Part shown: in pieces, positions 29,620 through 38,818 of the stretch
How the letters are laid out: each line of letters starts with the position of its first letter
How positions within the stretch are numbered: the stretch's first letter is position 1
Assembly: GCF_003952185.1 (NCBI RefSeq)
Contig: NZ_RXFS01000002.1
Span: 434,001-498,000 of the forward strand
Source: Variovorax sp. 679
GTDB lineage: Bacteria > Pseudomonadota > Gammaproteobacteria > Burkholderiales > Burkholderiaceae_C
Direction of reading: 5' to 3'
DNA length: 64,000 nt
Made by a program: the position numbers and the translations under genes
The notes under the pieces: generated by a model
The model's input: the letters and a program-made list of their open reading frames with translations, nothing else
Told to the model about the DNA's origin: nothing
The model's database searches: none

Positions 29620-30408
29620 ATGACCGACACCGGCTCCCCCTTCGTCCTGCAGACGCGCGACGGGCGCGGCGTGGTCACGCTGACGCTGAACCGGCCAGCC
29701 TCGTTCAATGCGCTCTCGGAAGGCATGCTCGGCGCACTCGAGCAGGCGCTCGGAGAAATCGTCGCCGACACCACCGTTCGCGCGGTGATCATCGCCGGGG
29801 CGGGCAAGGCCTTCTGCGCCGGCCACGACCTGAAGGAAATGCGCGCCGCTCCCTCGCTCGACTACTACGAGCAGCTGTTCGAGCGCTGCGGCGCGATGAT
29901 GCTGTCGATCCAGAAGCTGCCCGTGCCGGTGATCGCGCGCGTGCACGGCATCGCGACGGCGGCGGGCTGTCAGCTGGTTGCGGTCTGCGACCTGGCGGTG
30001 GCGTCGAGCGAGGCACGCTTCGCGGTAAGCGGCGTGAACGTGGGCCTCTTCTGCGCCACGCCGAGCGTCACGCTCTCGCGCAACCTGGGCCGCAAGGAAG
30101 CCTTCGAGATGCTGGTGACGGGTGAATTCATCACCGCGCAGGAAGCATGCGAAAAGGGGCTGGTGAACCGGGTGGCACCGCCTGAAGCGCTCGATGCGGC
30201 CGTCGAGTCACTGGTGGCCAGCATCGTCGCCAAGCCCCGCACCGCGCTCGCGCTGGGCAAGGCCCTGTTCTACCGCCAGCTCGAAACCGGCATCGAGGCC
30301 GCGCTGGCCGACGCCAGCCAGACCATGGCCTGCAACATGATGGACCAGAGCGCGCTGGAAGGCGTTCAGGCGTTCATCGAGAAGCGTCCGCCCGACTGGA
30401 AGCGCTGA
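29620..30408 (+). CDS. Enoyl-CoA hydratase/isomerase family protein, ECHDC3-like
   Basis: This 262-residue crotonase-fold protein has oxyanion-hole segments AGKAFCAGHDLKEM and HGIATAAGCQLVAVCDLAVAS. The two glutamates that act as acid/base in enoyl-CoA hydratase are replaced here: Gln118 (GCQ) and Gly138 (VSGVN). The sequence FAVSGVNVGLFCATPSVTLSR resembles the ECHDC3 group, so hydratase activity is doubtful. It follows the lipoprotein hydrolase gene by 13 bases and may be transcribed with it. Confidence 0.85.
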   Translation: MTDTGSPFVLQTRDGRGVVTLTLNRPASFNALSEGMLGALEQALGEIVADTTVRAVIIAGAGKAFCAGHDLKEMRAAPSLDYYEQLFERCGAMMLSIQKLPVPVIARVHGIATAAGCQLVAVCDLAVASSEARFAVSGVNVGLFCATPSVTLSRNLGRKEAFEMLVTGEFITAQEACEKGLVNRVAPPEALDAAVESLVASIVAKPRTALALGKALFYRQLETGIEAALADASQTMACNMMDQSALEGVQAFIEKRPPDWKR

Positions 30409-30413
30409 AGCAG

Positions 30414-30974
30414 CTAGGAGTCGTGCAGCCGCGAACTCTCGGGCAGGTGCGCCATCAGGAATTCCATCTGGTCGGCCAGGATGCGCCTGTTTCGCAGAAT
30501 GAAATCTTCCCAGAGGCTGGGCACATAGGGCGCATACAGCAGCGGCATGCCGGCCTGCTCGGGCGTCCGGCTGCTCTTGCGGTGGTTGCACGGCCTGCAG
30601 GCCGTGACCACGTTCATCCAGGTGTCGATGCCCTTCTGGGCGAACGGGATGATGTGCTCGCGGGTGAGTTCGTCTTCGTGGAAGTGACCACCGCAGTAGG
30701 CGCAGACGTTGCGGTCGCGCGAAAACAGCTTGCTGTTGGTGAGGCCGGGACGCTGCGTGAAGGGGTTGATGCGCGGCACGCCCTTGGTGCCGATGATGCT
30801 GTTGATCGCGATCTGCGACTGCTCGCCGGTGATCGCGTTGTGGCCGCCACGGAACACCGCGACCTGCGCGCCCACTTCCCAGCGGACTTCGTCCGCCGCG
30901 TAGTGGATCACCGCCTGTTCCAGCGAAATCCATGACTGGGGCAGCCCTTGGGCCGACAGCTTCAAGACCTTCAC
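30414..30974 (-). CDS. HNH endonuclease domain protein
   Basis: This is a 186-residue protein. A zinc-type HNH motif is centred near residues 88-130: CAYCGGHFHEDELTREHIIPFAQKGIDTWMNVVTACRPCNHRKS, with two CxxC pairs and the HI/N/H residues. The C-terminal PEQAGMPLLYAPYVPSLWEDFI segment is conserved in a chromosomal subgroup of unknown role. The start is GTG at 30974 with AGGAGG five bases upstream. It is divergent from ribF and not linked to a restriction or phage gene, so it is likely a housekeeping nuclease. Confidence 0.8.
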   Translation of the reverse strand: MKVLKLSAQGLPQSWISLEQAVIHYAADEVRWEVGAQVAVFRGGHNAITGEQSQIAINSIIGTKGVPRINPFTQRPGLTNSKLFSRDRNVCAYCGGHFHEDELTREHIIPFAQKGIDTWMNVVTACRPCNHRKSSRTPEQAGMPLLYAPYVPSLWEDFILRNRRILADQMEFLMAHLPESSRLHDS

Positions 30975-31140
30975 ACACGCCTCCTCGAAAAGGGAGAGAA
31001 CACGGAAAGACCAGGGACACGGAGCGCGTTGGAGACCCACGCCGGTCAACGCACTGCGTCACAATATACCGGCTTTGTGACAAATCGGCCTGATTCGCCC
31101 AATCGACGGGCGAAAGGCGCTATCAAAAAGATACTCACCG

Positions 31141-32178
31141 ATGCAGGTTTTTCGTGGCTTCCGGCACCCTGGCGTAGCCCCCGCCTGCGCCCTCACCATT
31201 GGCAATTTCGACGGCGTGCACCGTGGCCACCAGGCCATGCTCGCGCTCCTGCAGACCGAGGCCCGCCAGCGCGGGCTGCCCAGCTGCGTGCTCACCTTCG
31301 AGCCCCATCCGCGCGACTATTTCGCTGCCGTCACCAAGAAGCCCGACCTGGCGCCGGCGCGCATCGGCACGCTGCGCGACAAGCTCAGCGAGCTGGCCGC
31401 CTGCGGCGTGGCGCAGACCATCGTGCTGCCTTTCGACGCCCGGTTGGCCTCCCGGTCGCCCGAGGAATTCATCCAGAACGTGCTGATCGACGGCCTGGGC
31501 GCGCACTACGTGCTGGTAGGCGACGACTTCCGCTTCGGCGCAAAACGGGCCGGCGACTACGCCATGCTCGACGCTGCCGGCGATGCCCACGGCTTCGACG
31601 TGGCGCGCATGAACAGCTACGAGGTGCACGGCCTGCGGGTTTCGAGCTCGGCCGTGCGCGAGGCGCTGGCCGAAGGCCGCATGGCCGATGCCCACACGCT
31701 GCTGGGCCGGCCCTACGCCATCTCGGGCCACGTGGTTCACGGCCGCAAGCTCGGCCGGGCGCTGGGCGCCTCGGCGCCGGGCAAGGACGACGGCTTCCGC
31801 ACCCTCAACCTGCGCTTCAAGCACTGGAAGCCGGCCGCCAGCGGCATCTTCGCGGTGCTGGTGCATGGCCTGTCGGAACGGCCGCTGCCGGGCGTGGCCA
31901 ACCTCGGCGTGCGCCCCTCGCTGGACGCCAACGACGTCAATGCCGGGCGGGTGCTCCTCGAAACCCATTGCCTGGAGTGGCCCTCCCATCTGGGCGCCGA
32001 AGGGGCCTACGGTAAAATCGTGCGCGTGGAACTCCTGCACAAACTGCACGACGAATTGCGCTACACCAGCCTCGAAGCCCTTACCGCGGGCATCGCGAAG
32101 GATGGCCGCGACGCTCGCGCGTTCTTTGCGTCGACCCACGCCGAAACCCACCGCCAGACCACGCGCGATCGAATTTAG
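31141..32178 (+). CDS. ribF: Bifunctional riboflavin kinase / FAD synthetase RibF
   Basis: This 345-residue enzyme makes FMN and then FAD. The N-terminal nucleotidyltransferase domain has GNFDGVHRGHQAM (about 20-33). The kinase domain (from about 190) has GRPYAISGHVVHGRKLGRALGFPTA-type features (here GRALGASAPGKDD) and GVANLGVRPS. The region around ALGASAPGKDDGFRTLNL departs from the common GFPTANL sequence. It precedes ileS and lspA, a conserved block. Confidence 0.95.
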   Translation: MQVFRGFRHPGVAPACALTIGNFDGVHRGHQAMLALLQTEARQRGLPSCVLTFEPHPRDYFAAVTKKPDLAPARIGTLRDKLSELAACGVAQTIVLPFDARLASRSPEEFIQNVLIDGLGAHYVLVGDDFRFGAKRAGDYAMLDAAGDAHGFDVARMNSYEVHGLRVSSSAVREALAEGRMADAHTLLGRPYAISGHVVHGRKLGRALGASAPGKDDGFRTLNLRFKHWKPAASGIFAVLVHGLSERPLPGVANLGVRPSLDANDVNAGRVLLETHCLEWPSHLGAEGAYGKIVRVELLHKLHDELRYTSLEALTAGIAKDGRDARAFFASTHAETHRQTTRDRI

Positions 32179-32199
32179 CCCTGCACGCACCGTGCTGCC

Positions 32200-32287
32200 G
32201 CCCTTCGACAAGCTCAGGGCGAACGGCTTTACCTTCCGCACCGACGCGCTCCTTTTTCCCGGGCAGTTCGGGCCGAGCCTGTCGAAG
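32200..32287. repeat. Palindromic intergenic element between ribF and ileS
   Basis: The left arm (32200-32226, containing TTCGACAAGCTCAGGGCGAA) and the right arm (32265-32287, containing TTCGGGCCGAGCCTGTCGAA) are imperfect reverse complements, separated by about 38 bases. This is a BIME-like arrangement of a short repeat that I know from high-GC Gram-negative genomes. Its role here, such as mRNA stabilisation or polarity, is not known. Confidence 0.6.
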
Positions 32288-32319
32288 CCCCCCAGAAGCC
32301 CTCTGCTTCGCACCCAAAC

Positions 32320-35169
32320 ATGTCTGACGCTGCTTCCACCAAAGATTACCGTTCCACGCTGAACCTGCCCGACACCCCCTTCCCGATGCGCGGCGACCTG
32401 CCCAAGCGCGAGCCGGGCTGGGTGAAGGAATGGAACGACGAAGGCCGCTACCACCGCCTGCGCGACGCCCGCCATGGCGCGCCCAAGTTCATCCTGCACG
32501 ACGGCCCGCCCTACGCCAACGGCCAGATCCACATGGGCCACGCGGTGAACAAGATCCTGAAGGACATGATCACCAAGGCGCGCCAGCTCGAGGGCTACGA
32601 CGCGCTCTACGTGCCGGGCTGGGACTGCCACGGCCTGCCGATCGAGAACGCCATCGAAAAGCAGTACGGACGCAACCTGAGCCGCGACGAGATGCAGGCC
32701 AAGAGCCGCGCCTTCGCCACCGGACAGATCGCCCAGCAGATGGCCGACTTCCAGCGCCTGGGCGTGCTGGGCGAATGGGACCACCCCTACAAGACGATGG
32801 ACTTCGCCAACGAAGCCGGTGAGCTGCGCGCGTTCAAGCGCGTGATCGAGCGCGGTTTCGTCTATCGCGGCCTGAAGCCGGTGTACTGGTGCTTCGACTG
32901 CGGCTCCTCGCTGGCCGAGTTCGAGATCGAATACGCCGACAAGAAGAGCCAGACCGTCGACGTGGCCTTCAAGGCGCACGACCGCGAAAAGGTGCTCAAG
33001 GCCTTCGGCACCGACCACACGATCCTCGGCGACATCTTCGCCGTGATCTGGACCACCACCGCCTGGACCATCCCCGCCAACCAGGCGATCAACCTCAACC
33101 CCGACCTCGAGTACTCGCTCGTCGACACCGAGCGCGGCCTGCTGATCCTGGCCAACTCGCTGGTCGAGATGTGCATGACGCGCTATGCGCTCGACGGCAA
33201 GGTGCTGGCCACGGTCAAGGGCGAGAAGCTCGGCGGCCTCGAGTTCGAGCATCCGCTGTACGACGTGGACGCCGGCTACAAGCGCCTGTCGCCCATCTAC
33301 CTGGCCGACTACGCCACCGCCACCGACGGCACGGGCCTGGTCCACTCCTCGCCAGCCTACGGCCTGGACGACTTCAACTCCTGCATCGCCCATGGCGTGG
33401 CGTACGACGACATCCTGAACCCGGTGCAGGGCAACGGCAGCTACGCGCCCGACTTCCCGCTCTTCGGCGGCCAGAACATCTGGAAGGCCGTGCCCGAGAT
33501 CATCTCCGCGCTGCGCGATGCCAACCGCCTGCTGACCACCGAGACCATCACCCACAGCTACCCGCACTGCTGGCGCCACAAGACGCCGGTGATCTACCGC
33601 GCCGCGGCGCAGTGGTTCGTCCGCATGGACGAAGGCGAAGGCGTGTTCACCAAGGACAAGGCGCCCAAGACGCTGCGCCAGACCGCGCTCGACGCCATCG
33701 ACCAGACCAGCTTCTACCCCGAGAACGGCCGCGCGCGCCTGCACGACATGATCGCCGGCCGGCCCGACTGGTGCATCAGCCGCCAGCGCAGCTGGGGCGT
33801 GCCGATTCCGTTCTTCCTGCACAAGGATTCGGGCGAGCTGCATCCGCGCACGATGGAGATCCTCGACCAGGCCGCCGACATCGTCGAGAAGGGCGGCATC
33901 GAAGCCTGGAGCCGCGTGACGGCGGAAGAAATCCTCGGTGCCGAGGACGCACCGCACTACACGAAGAGCACCGACATCCTCGAGGTGTGGTTCGACTCGG
34001 GCTCGACCTTCTCCCACGTGCTGCGCGGCACGCACCCCACGGTGCACCACGACACGGGGCCGGAAGCCGACCTGTACCTCGAGGGCCACGACCAGCATCG
34101 CGGCTGGTTCCACTCGTCGCTGCTGATCGCCTGCATGCTGGAAGACCGCGCGCCGTACCGCGGCCTGCTGACGCACGGCTTCACGGTCGATGCCAAGGGC
34201 ATCAAGATGAGCAAGTCGCTCAAGAACGGCATCGACCCGCAGGAAATCAGCAACAAGCTGGGCTCGGAAATCATCCGCCTTTGGGTGGCCGCGAGCGACT
34301 ACTCGGGCGACATCGCGGGCGACGACAAGATCCTGGCCCGCGTGGTCGACGCTTACCGCCGCATCCGCAACACGCTGCGCTTCCTGCTCGCGAACACGAG
34401 CGACTTCGACATCGAGAAAGACGGCGTGCCGCTCGACCAGCTGTTCGAGATCGACCGCTACGCGCTGTCGCGCGCCGCGCAGTTCCAGGCCGAGATCCTC
34501 GCGCACTACAAGGTGTACGAGTTCCACCCGGTGGTGGCCAAGCTGCAGATCTACTGCTCGGAAGACCTGGGCGGCTTCTACCTCGACATCCTGAAGGACC
34601 GCCTCTACACGACGGCCCCGGGTTCGCTGGCGCGCCGCAGCGCGCAGACCGCCCTGTGGCACATCTCGCAGGCGATGCTGCGCTGGATGGCGCCGTTCCT
34701 GAGCTTCACCGCCGAAGAAGCCTGGAAGATCGTGGGCACCGGCAAGCCGGGCGACTCGATCTTCACGCAGACCTACAGCCAGTTCGCCGCGCCCGACGAG
34801 GCCCTGCTGGCCAAGTGGAACCGCATCCGCGAGATCCGCGACGTGGTCAACAAGGACATCGAGGCCGTGCGTGCCGAAGGCAAGGTCGGCTCGTCGCTGC
34901 AGGCCAACCTGCAGCTGACGGCTGCCGCCGACGACTTCGCGCTGCTGGACACGCTGGGCGACGACCTGAAGTTCGTCTTCATCACCTCGGCCATCGAACT
35001 GGCCGCCGGTGAGGCCCTGGCAACGGTGGTAACGCCAAGCGCGGCGCAGAAGTGCGAGCGCTGCTGGCACTACCGCGACGACGTGGGCCACGACGCGGCC
35101 CATCCGACGATCTGCGGGCGCTGCACGAGCAACCTGTACGGCAGCGGCGAATCGCGGAGCGTTGCCTGA
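32320..35169 (+). CDS. ileS: Isoleucyl-tRNA synthetase
   Basis: This 949-residue class I synthetase has its HIGH-type motif HMGH (71-74), KMSKS motif KMSKSLKNG (629 on), a CP1 editing insertion between them, and a C-terminal zinc finger [24 protein letters not shown]. It charges tRNA-Ile and edits valine. The stop codon overlaps the lspA start (TGATG), so the two are translationally coupled. Confidence 0.98.
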   Translation: MSDAASTKDYRSTLNLPDTPFPMRGDLPKREPGWVKEWNDEGRYHRLRDARHGAPKFILHDGPPYANGQIHMGHAVNKILKDMITKARQLEGYDALYVPGWDCHGLPIENAIEKQYGRNLSRDEMQAKSRAFATGQIAQQMADFQRLGVLGEWDHPYKTMDFANEAGELRAFKRVIERGFVYRGLKPVYWCFDCGSSLAEFEIEYADKKSQTVDVAFKAHDREKVLKAFGTDHTILGDIFAVIWTTTAWTIPANQAINLNPDLEYSLVDTERGLLILANSLVEMCMTRYALDGKVLATVKGEKLGGLEFEHPLYDVDAGYKRLSPIYLADYATATDGTGLVHSSPAYGLDDFNSCIAHGVAYDDILNPVQGNGSYAPDFPLFGGQNIWKAVPEIISALRDANRLLTTETITHSYPHCWRHKTPVIYRAAAQWFVRMDEGEGVFTKDKAPKTLRQTALDAIDQTSFYPENGRARLHDMIAGRPDWCISRQRSWGVPIPFFLHKDSGELHPRTMEILDQAADIVEKGGIEAWSRVTAEEILGAEDAPHYTKSTDILEVWFDSGSTFSHVLRGTHPTVHHDTGPEADLYLEGHDQHRGWFHSSLLIACMLEDRAPYRGLLTHGFTVDAKGIKMSKSLKNGIDPQEISNKLGSEIIRLWVAASDYSGDIAGDDKILARVVDAYRRIRNTLRFLLANTSDFDIEKDGVPLDQLFEIDRYALSRAAQFQAEILAHYKVYEFHPVVAKLQIYCSEDLGGFYLDILKDRLYTTAPGSLARRSAQTALWHISQAMLRWMAPFLSFTAEEAWKIVGTGKPGDSIFTQTYSQFAAPDEALLAKWNRIREIRDVVNKDIEAVRAEGKVGSSLQANLQLTAAADDFALLDTLGDDLKFVFITSAIELAAGEALATVVTPSAAQKCERCWHYRDDVGHDAAHPTICGRCTSNLYGSGESRSVA

Positions 35170-35684
35170 TGGCCGCCGCCCGCTCCATGTCGGCAGCCTC
35201 GCGTTCGCGCGGCGGCAGCATCTGGCCCTGGCTCGGGCTGGCGGTGATCATCGTGATCATCGACCAGTTCACCAAGACGCTGATCCTGGGCTACTACAAG
35301 CTCGGCGACGCGACCTACGTGACCAGCTTCTTCAACGTCGTGCGCGCGCACAACACAGGCGCCGCCTTCTCCTTCCTCGCGGATCACTCGGGATGGCAGC
35401 GCTGGCTGTTCACGGCGATCGGCCTGGCGGCGGCGGTGTTCATCGTGTGGATGCTGAAGTCGCACGCGGGGCAGAAGCTCTTTTCGTTCTCCATGGCCTG
35501 CATCCTGGGCGGGGCCGTCGGCAACGTGGTCGACCGGATGATGCACGGCTACGTGGTCGACTTCCTGAGCTTCCATGCCGGGAACTGGTACTTCCCGGCC
35601 TTCAATGCCGCGGACAGCGCCATCACGCTCGGGGCCATCTGCCTGATCCTCGACGAGATCCGGCGGGTTCGCCGGGGCAAGTAG
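35169..35684 (+). CDS. lspA: Lipoprotein signal peptidase II
   Basis: This 171-residue membrane aspartic protease removes signal peptides from prolipoproteins. It has four hydrophobic segments and the catalytic aspartates Asp131 (GYVVDFL) and Asp149 (FNAADSAI); GNVVDR is also conserved. The ATG overlaps the ileS stop. A Ser/Arg-rich leader of about 16 residues precedes the first membrane segment. A strong terminator follows. Confidence 0.97.
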   Translation: MAAARSMSAASRSRGGSIWPWLGLAVIIVIIDQFTKTLILGYYKLGDATYVTSFFNVVRAHNTGAAFSFLADHSGWQRWLFTAIGLAAAVFIVWMLKSHAGQKLFSFSMACILGGAVGNVVDRMMHGYVVDFLSFHAGNWYFPAFNAADSAITLGAICLILDEIRRVRRGK

Positions 35685-35702
35685 GTTCTTTCTCCATCTC
35701 TG

Positions 35703-35730
35703 AAAAAGGGGCCCGCAGGGGCCCCTTTTT
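35703..35730 (+). terminator. Intrinsic terminator after lspA
   Basis: Arms AAAAAGGGGCCC and GGGCCCCTTTTT flank a 4-base loop, giving a 12-base-pair stem with a T-run 18 bases after the stop. Confidence 0.93.
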
Positions 35731-35812
35731 CTTTGGGCCCGTCCCCCGCCAGGGTCGAGGGTTTCTCCTGCTTTCTCCCGATGTCATAACAAAGTCATAC
35801 TGCCGCGGTTCA

Positions 35813-35828
35813 ATGTAATCGATTACAT
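35813..35828. promoter_or_regulatory. LacI-family operator
   Basis: The perfect 16-base palindrome ATGTAATCGATTACAT matches the common LacI/GalR pattern TGTAAnCGnTTACA. It ends 12 bases before the start codon of the adjacent LacI-type regulator, so the regulator probably represses its own gene and perhaps the transporter operon that follows. Confidence 0.75.
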
Positions 35829-35840
35829 GAACACCGCACG

Positions 35841-36881
35841 ATGAGCATCCAAGCCGTAGCAGCCAAAGCCGGGGTTTCCGTGGCCACCGTCTCGCGCGCC
35901 TTCAACTTTCCGGGCAAGGTGACGCCCGCCACGCGCGAGCTGGTGGAGCGCGTGGCGCGCGAGCTCAACTACATGCCCAACGCCAGCGCGCGCACCCTGC
36001 GCACCCAGCGCAGCCGCGTGCTCGGGGTGGTGCTGCCCACGCTGCTGAATCCGACCTTCGCCGAATGCCTTCAAGGCATCGCGCGCGCGGCCATCGCAGG
36101 CGGCTACGCGATCATTCCCGTCACCACGGGCTACCGCATCGACGAAGAAGAGCGCGCCGTCCACCTGCTGCTGGCCGGCAATGTCGACGGGCTGATCCTC
36201 GTGGTGTCGAACCCCTCGACTTCGGCCGCCCTGCCTCGTCTCCAGACCACCGGCATTCCCTATGTGCTGGCCTACAACCGCCACCCCGACCACCCCTGCG
36301 TGTCGGTCGACAGCGAAAGCGCGGTGGCTGATGCGGTCACGCGCCTCGTGCTGCTGGGCCACCGCCGCATCGCGATGGTCAGCGGCACGCTCGCGGCGTC
36401 CGACCGCGCGCAGCAACGCTACCGCGGCTACCGCAAGGGCATGGCCGAGGCCGGGCTGCCCGCGCCCGCGCTCATCGAGGTGCCCTTCGTCGAGACGGCC
36501 GTCGATGCGCTCTCGAAGCAACTGCAGGCGCGCAGCCGCCCCACCGCGCTGATCTGCTCCAACGACCTGCTCGCCATCCGCAGCATCCGCGCCGCGCATC
36601 TCAGCGGCCTGTCGGTGCCCGGAGATCTCAGCGTCGTCGGCTTCGACGGCATCGCGCTCGGCGAAGACCTCACGCCCGCGCTCACCACCATCTCCCAGCC
36701 CAACAGCGACATCGGCCGCCACAGCGTCGAACTGCTGATCCAGGCCATGGCCAGCGGCGCCACGCTGCAGGCCGACGCGAGCCTGCTGCTTCCCCATTCC
36801 TTCCGAGACGGCGAGTCGTGCGCTTCGGTGCACGAAGACAAGAACAACGACGACAACAACGCCGCGATTTCCCGCCCCTGA
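35841..36881 (+). CDS. LacI-family transcriptional regulator
   Basis: This is a 346-residue protein. The N-terminal helix-turn-helix (MSIQAVAAKAGVSVATVSRAF) with the hinge helix ELNYMPNASARTLR is followed by a periplasmic-binding-protein-like effector domain (VLGVVLPTLLNPTFAECLQGI onwards). An unusual Asn/Asp-rich tail ends the protein. A matching palindrome lies directly upstream. It leads the ABC transporter and phosphodiesterase genes and most likely controls them in response to a small molecule. Confidence 0.94.
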   Translation: MSIQAVAAKAGVSVATVSRAFNFPGKVTPATRELVERVARELNYMPNASARTLRTQRSRVLGVVLPTLLNPTFAECLQGIARAAIAGGYAIIPVTTGYRIDEEERAVHLLLAGNVDGLILVVSNPSTSAALPRLQTTGIPYVLAYNRHPDHPCVSVDSESAVADAVTRLVLLGHRRIAMVSGTLAASDRAQQRYRGYRKGMAEAGLPAPALIEVPFVETAVDALSKQLQARSRPTALICSNDLLAIRSIRAAHLSGLSVPGDLSVVGFDGIALGEDLTPALTTISQPNSDIGRHSVELLIQAMASGATLQADASLLLPHSFRDGESCASVHEDKNNDDNNAAISRP

Positions 36882-36929
36882 GCTTTCTTTCCGTTCTTTG
36901 CCCACTTCCATCCAAGGAGCTTCCTCATC

Positions 36930-37940
36930 ATGTCCCTCCGCTTCCACCGCATGGCCCGCCTCGGCCTGCTCGCCGCCACGCTCGTCGCCGGCAGCGCCAT
37001 GGCGCAGACCGCCATCTGCTACAACTGCCCGACCGAATGGGCCGACTGGGGCACCCAGCTGAAGGCCATCAAGGCCAAGACCGGCATCACCGTGCCGGCC
37101 GACAACAAGAACTCGGGCCAGTCGCTCGCGCAGCTGGTCGCCGAAAAGGCCAGCCCCGTGGCCGACGTCACCTACCTCGGCGTGACCTTCGCCGTGCAGG
37201 CCGCGAAGGACGGCGTGATCGAACCCTACAAGCCCGCCGCCTGGAAAGACATTCCCGACGGCCTGAAGGACCCGGCCGGCAACTGGTTCACCATCCACTC
37301 GGGCACGCTCGGCTTCATGGTCAACGTCGACGCGCTCAAGGGCAAGCCCGTTCCGAAGTCGTGGGCCGACCTGCTCAAGCCCGAGTACAAGGGCCTGATC
37401 GGCTACCTCGACCCCGCCTCGGCCTTCGTCGGATACGTCGGCGCAGTCGCGGTGAACGAAGCGCGCGGCGGCACGCTCGACAACTTCAAGCCGGCCATCG
37501 ACTACTTCAAGGCCCTGCAGAAGAACGAGCCCATCGTGCCGAAGCAGACTTCGTACGCACGCGTGCTCTCCGGCGAAATCGCGATCCTGCTCGACTACGA
37601 CTTCAACGCCTACCGCGCGAAGTACAAGGACAAGGCCAACGTCGCCTTCGTGATCCCGAGCGAAGGCACGCTGGCCGTGCCCTACGTGATGAGCCTGGTC
37701 GCCAAGGCCCCGCACGCGGCCGACGCGAAGAAGGTGCTCGACTTCACGCTGTCCGACGAAGGCCAGGCGATCTGGGCCAAGGCCTACCTGCGCCCGGTGC
37801 GCGCCAGCGCGATGCCCAAGGACATCGAGGCGCAGTTCCTGCCCGCGAGCGAATACGCCCGCGCCAAGAGCGTGGACTACGGCCGCATGGCCGCCGCGCA
37901 GAAGGCTTTCTCCGACGAGTACCTGAAGGAAGTCCGCTGA
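36930..37940 (+). CDS. ABC transporter periplasmic substrate-binding protein
   Basis: This 336-residue protein has a signal peptide (about 1-25, ending SAMA-Q). The mature protein resembles the family of binding proteins for iron, putrescine or 2-aminoethylphosphonate type transporters, with VADVTYLGVTF, LLKPEYKGLIGYLDPASAF and LSDEGQAIWAKAYLRPVR. AAGGAG precedes the ATG. It heads a five-gene unit (binding protein, two permeases, ATPase, phosphodiesterase) behind a LacI regulator. The ligand is inferred from the phosphodiesterase to be an organophosphorus compound, but this is not certain. Confidence 0.87.
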   Translation: MSLRFHRMARLGLLAATLVAGSAMAQTAICYNCPTEWADWGTQLKAIKAKTGITVPADNKNSGQSLAQLVAEKASPVADVTYLGVTFAVQAAKDGVIEPYKPAAWKDIPDGLKDPAGNWFTIHSGTLGFMVNVDALKGKPVPKSWADLLKPEYKGLIGYLDPASAFVGYVGAVAVNEARGGTLDNFKPAIDYFKALQKNEPIVPKQTSYARVLSGEIAILLDYDFNAYRAKYKDKANVAFVIPSEGTLAVPYVMSLVAKAPHAADAKKVLDFTLSDEGQAIWAKAYLRPVRASAMPKDIEAQFLPASEYARAKSVDYGRMAAAQKAFSDEYLKEVR

Positions 37941-37944
37941 GCGG

Positions 37945-38808
37945 ATGCCGCGCGCGATGACGCAAGCCACTCCATCCAACGCCTCTTCCAACGTGCCGAA
38001 CGCCTGGAACCCGCGCTGGCGCCTGCTGGCCTGCGTCGCGCCCGCGGCCGCCTTCTTCGCGGCCTTCTGGCTGCTGCCGGTGGTGCGTCTGCTCACGCTG
38101 CCGGCCGACAAGGGCTGGGCCACCTACTTCGCTGTGCTGACCGATGCGCGCTACCTCACGAGCATGGCCAACACGGTCGCGCTCTCGGTGGCCGTGACGC
38201 TGGCCACGCTGGTGCTGGGCGCGGCGGTGGGCATCTACCTCGCGCGCCATGCCTTCATCGGCAAGCGCGTGCTGCTGTCGCTGCTCACGCTGCCGCTGTC
38301 GTTTCCGGGCGTGATCATCGGCTTCTTCGTGATCCTGCTCGGCGGACGACAGGGCGTGGTGGCCGACATCGGCGACAGCCTGTTCGGCGAACGCATCACC
38401 TTCGCCTACGGCCTGCTCGGGCTGTTCCTGGCGTACCTGTACTTCTCGCTGCCGCGCGCCATTGCCACCTACGCGGCGGCGGCAGAGTCGATGAACGTGC
38501 AGCTCGAGGAAGCCGCGCGTTCGCTCGGCGCCTCGCGGCTGCGCGTGGCCCGCGACGTATGGCTGCCCGAGCTTGCCCCCACCACGCTGGCCTGCGGCGC
38601 GATCCTGTTCGCCACCTCGATGGGCGCCTTCGGCACGGCCTTCACGCTGGCCAGCAAGTTCGAGGTGATCCCGATCACCATCTACAACGAGTTCACCAAC
38701 TACGCCAACTTCGCGCTCGCCGCGTCGCTGTCGATCTCGCTGGGCATCGTGACCTGGCTGGTGCTCTTCGTGGCGCGGCGCTTCGGCGCGAACCCTGTCA
38801 CGCGCTGA
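37945..38808 (+). CDS. ABC transporter permease (first of two)
   Basis: This is a 287-residue membrane protein with about six hydrophobic segments. The cytoplasmic EAA loop is AAAESMNVQLEEAARSLGASRLRVARDVWLPEL. It starts 4 bases after the binding-protein stop. A second ATG at 37957 is possible. It forms the channel with the next permease. Confidence 0.9.
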   Translation: MPRAMTQATPSNASSNVPNAWNPRWRLLACVAPAAAFFAAFWLLPVVRLLTLPADKGWATYFAVLTDARYLTSMANTVALSVAVTLATLVLGAAVGIYLARHAFIGKRVLLSLLTLPLSFPGVIIGFFVILLGGRQGVVADIGDSLFGERITFAYGLLGLFLAYLYFSLPRAIATYAAAAESMNVQLEEAARSLGASRLRVARDVWLPELAPTTLACGAILFATSMGAFGTAFTLASKFEVIPITIYNEFTNYANFALAASLSISLGIVTWLVLFVARRFGANPVTR

Positions 38809-38818
38809 GGTTCGGACC

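Noticed and set aside
30414..30974. HNH endonuclease as part of a restriction or phage defence system
   Set aside because: No methyltransferase, helicase, toxin-antitoxin or phage gene is nearby, and the protein looks like a conserved chromosomal HNH protein.
31135..35103. A 1322-codon open frame on the minus strand opposite ribF and ileS
   Set aside because: It is a shadow of the strongly conserved ribF and ileS frames in GC-rich DNA. Its translation is rich in Arg/His/Val/Gly and shows no family motif.
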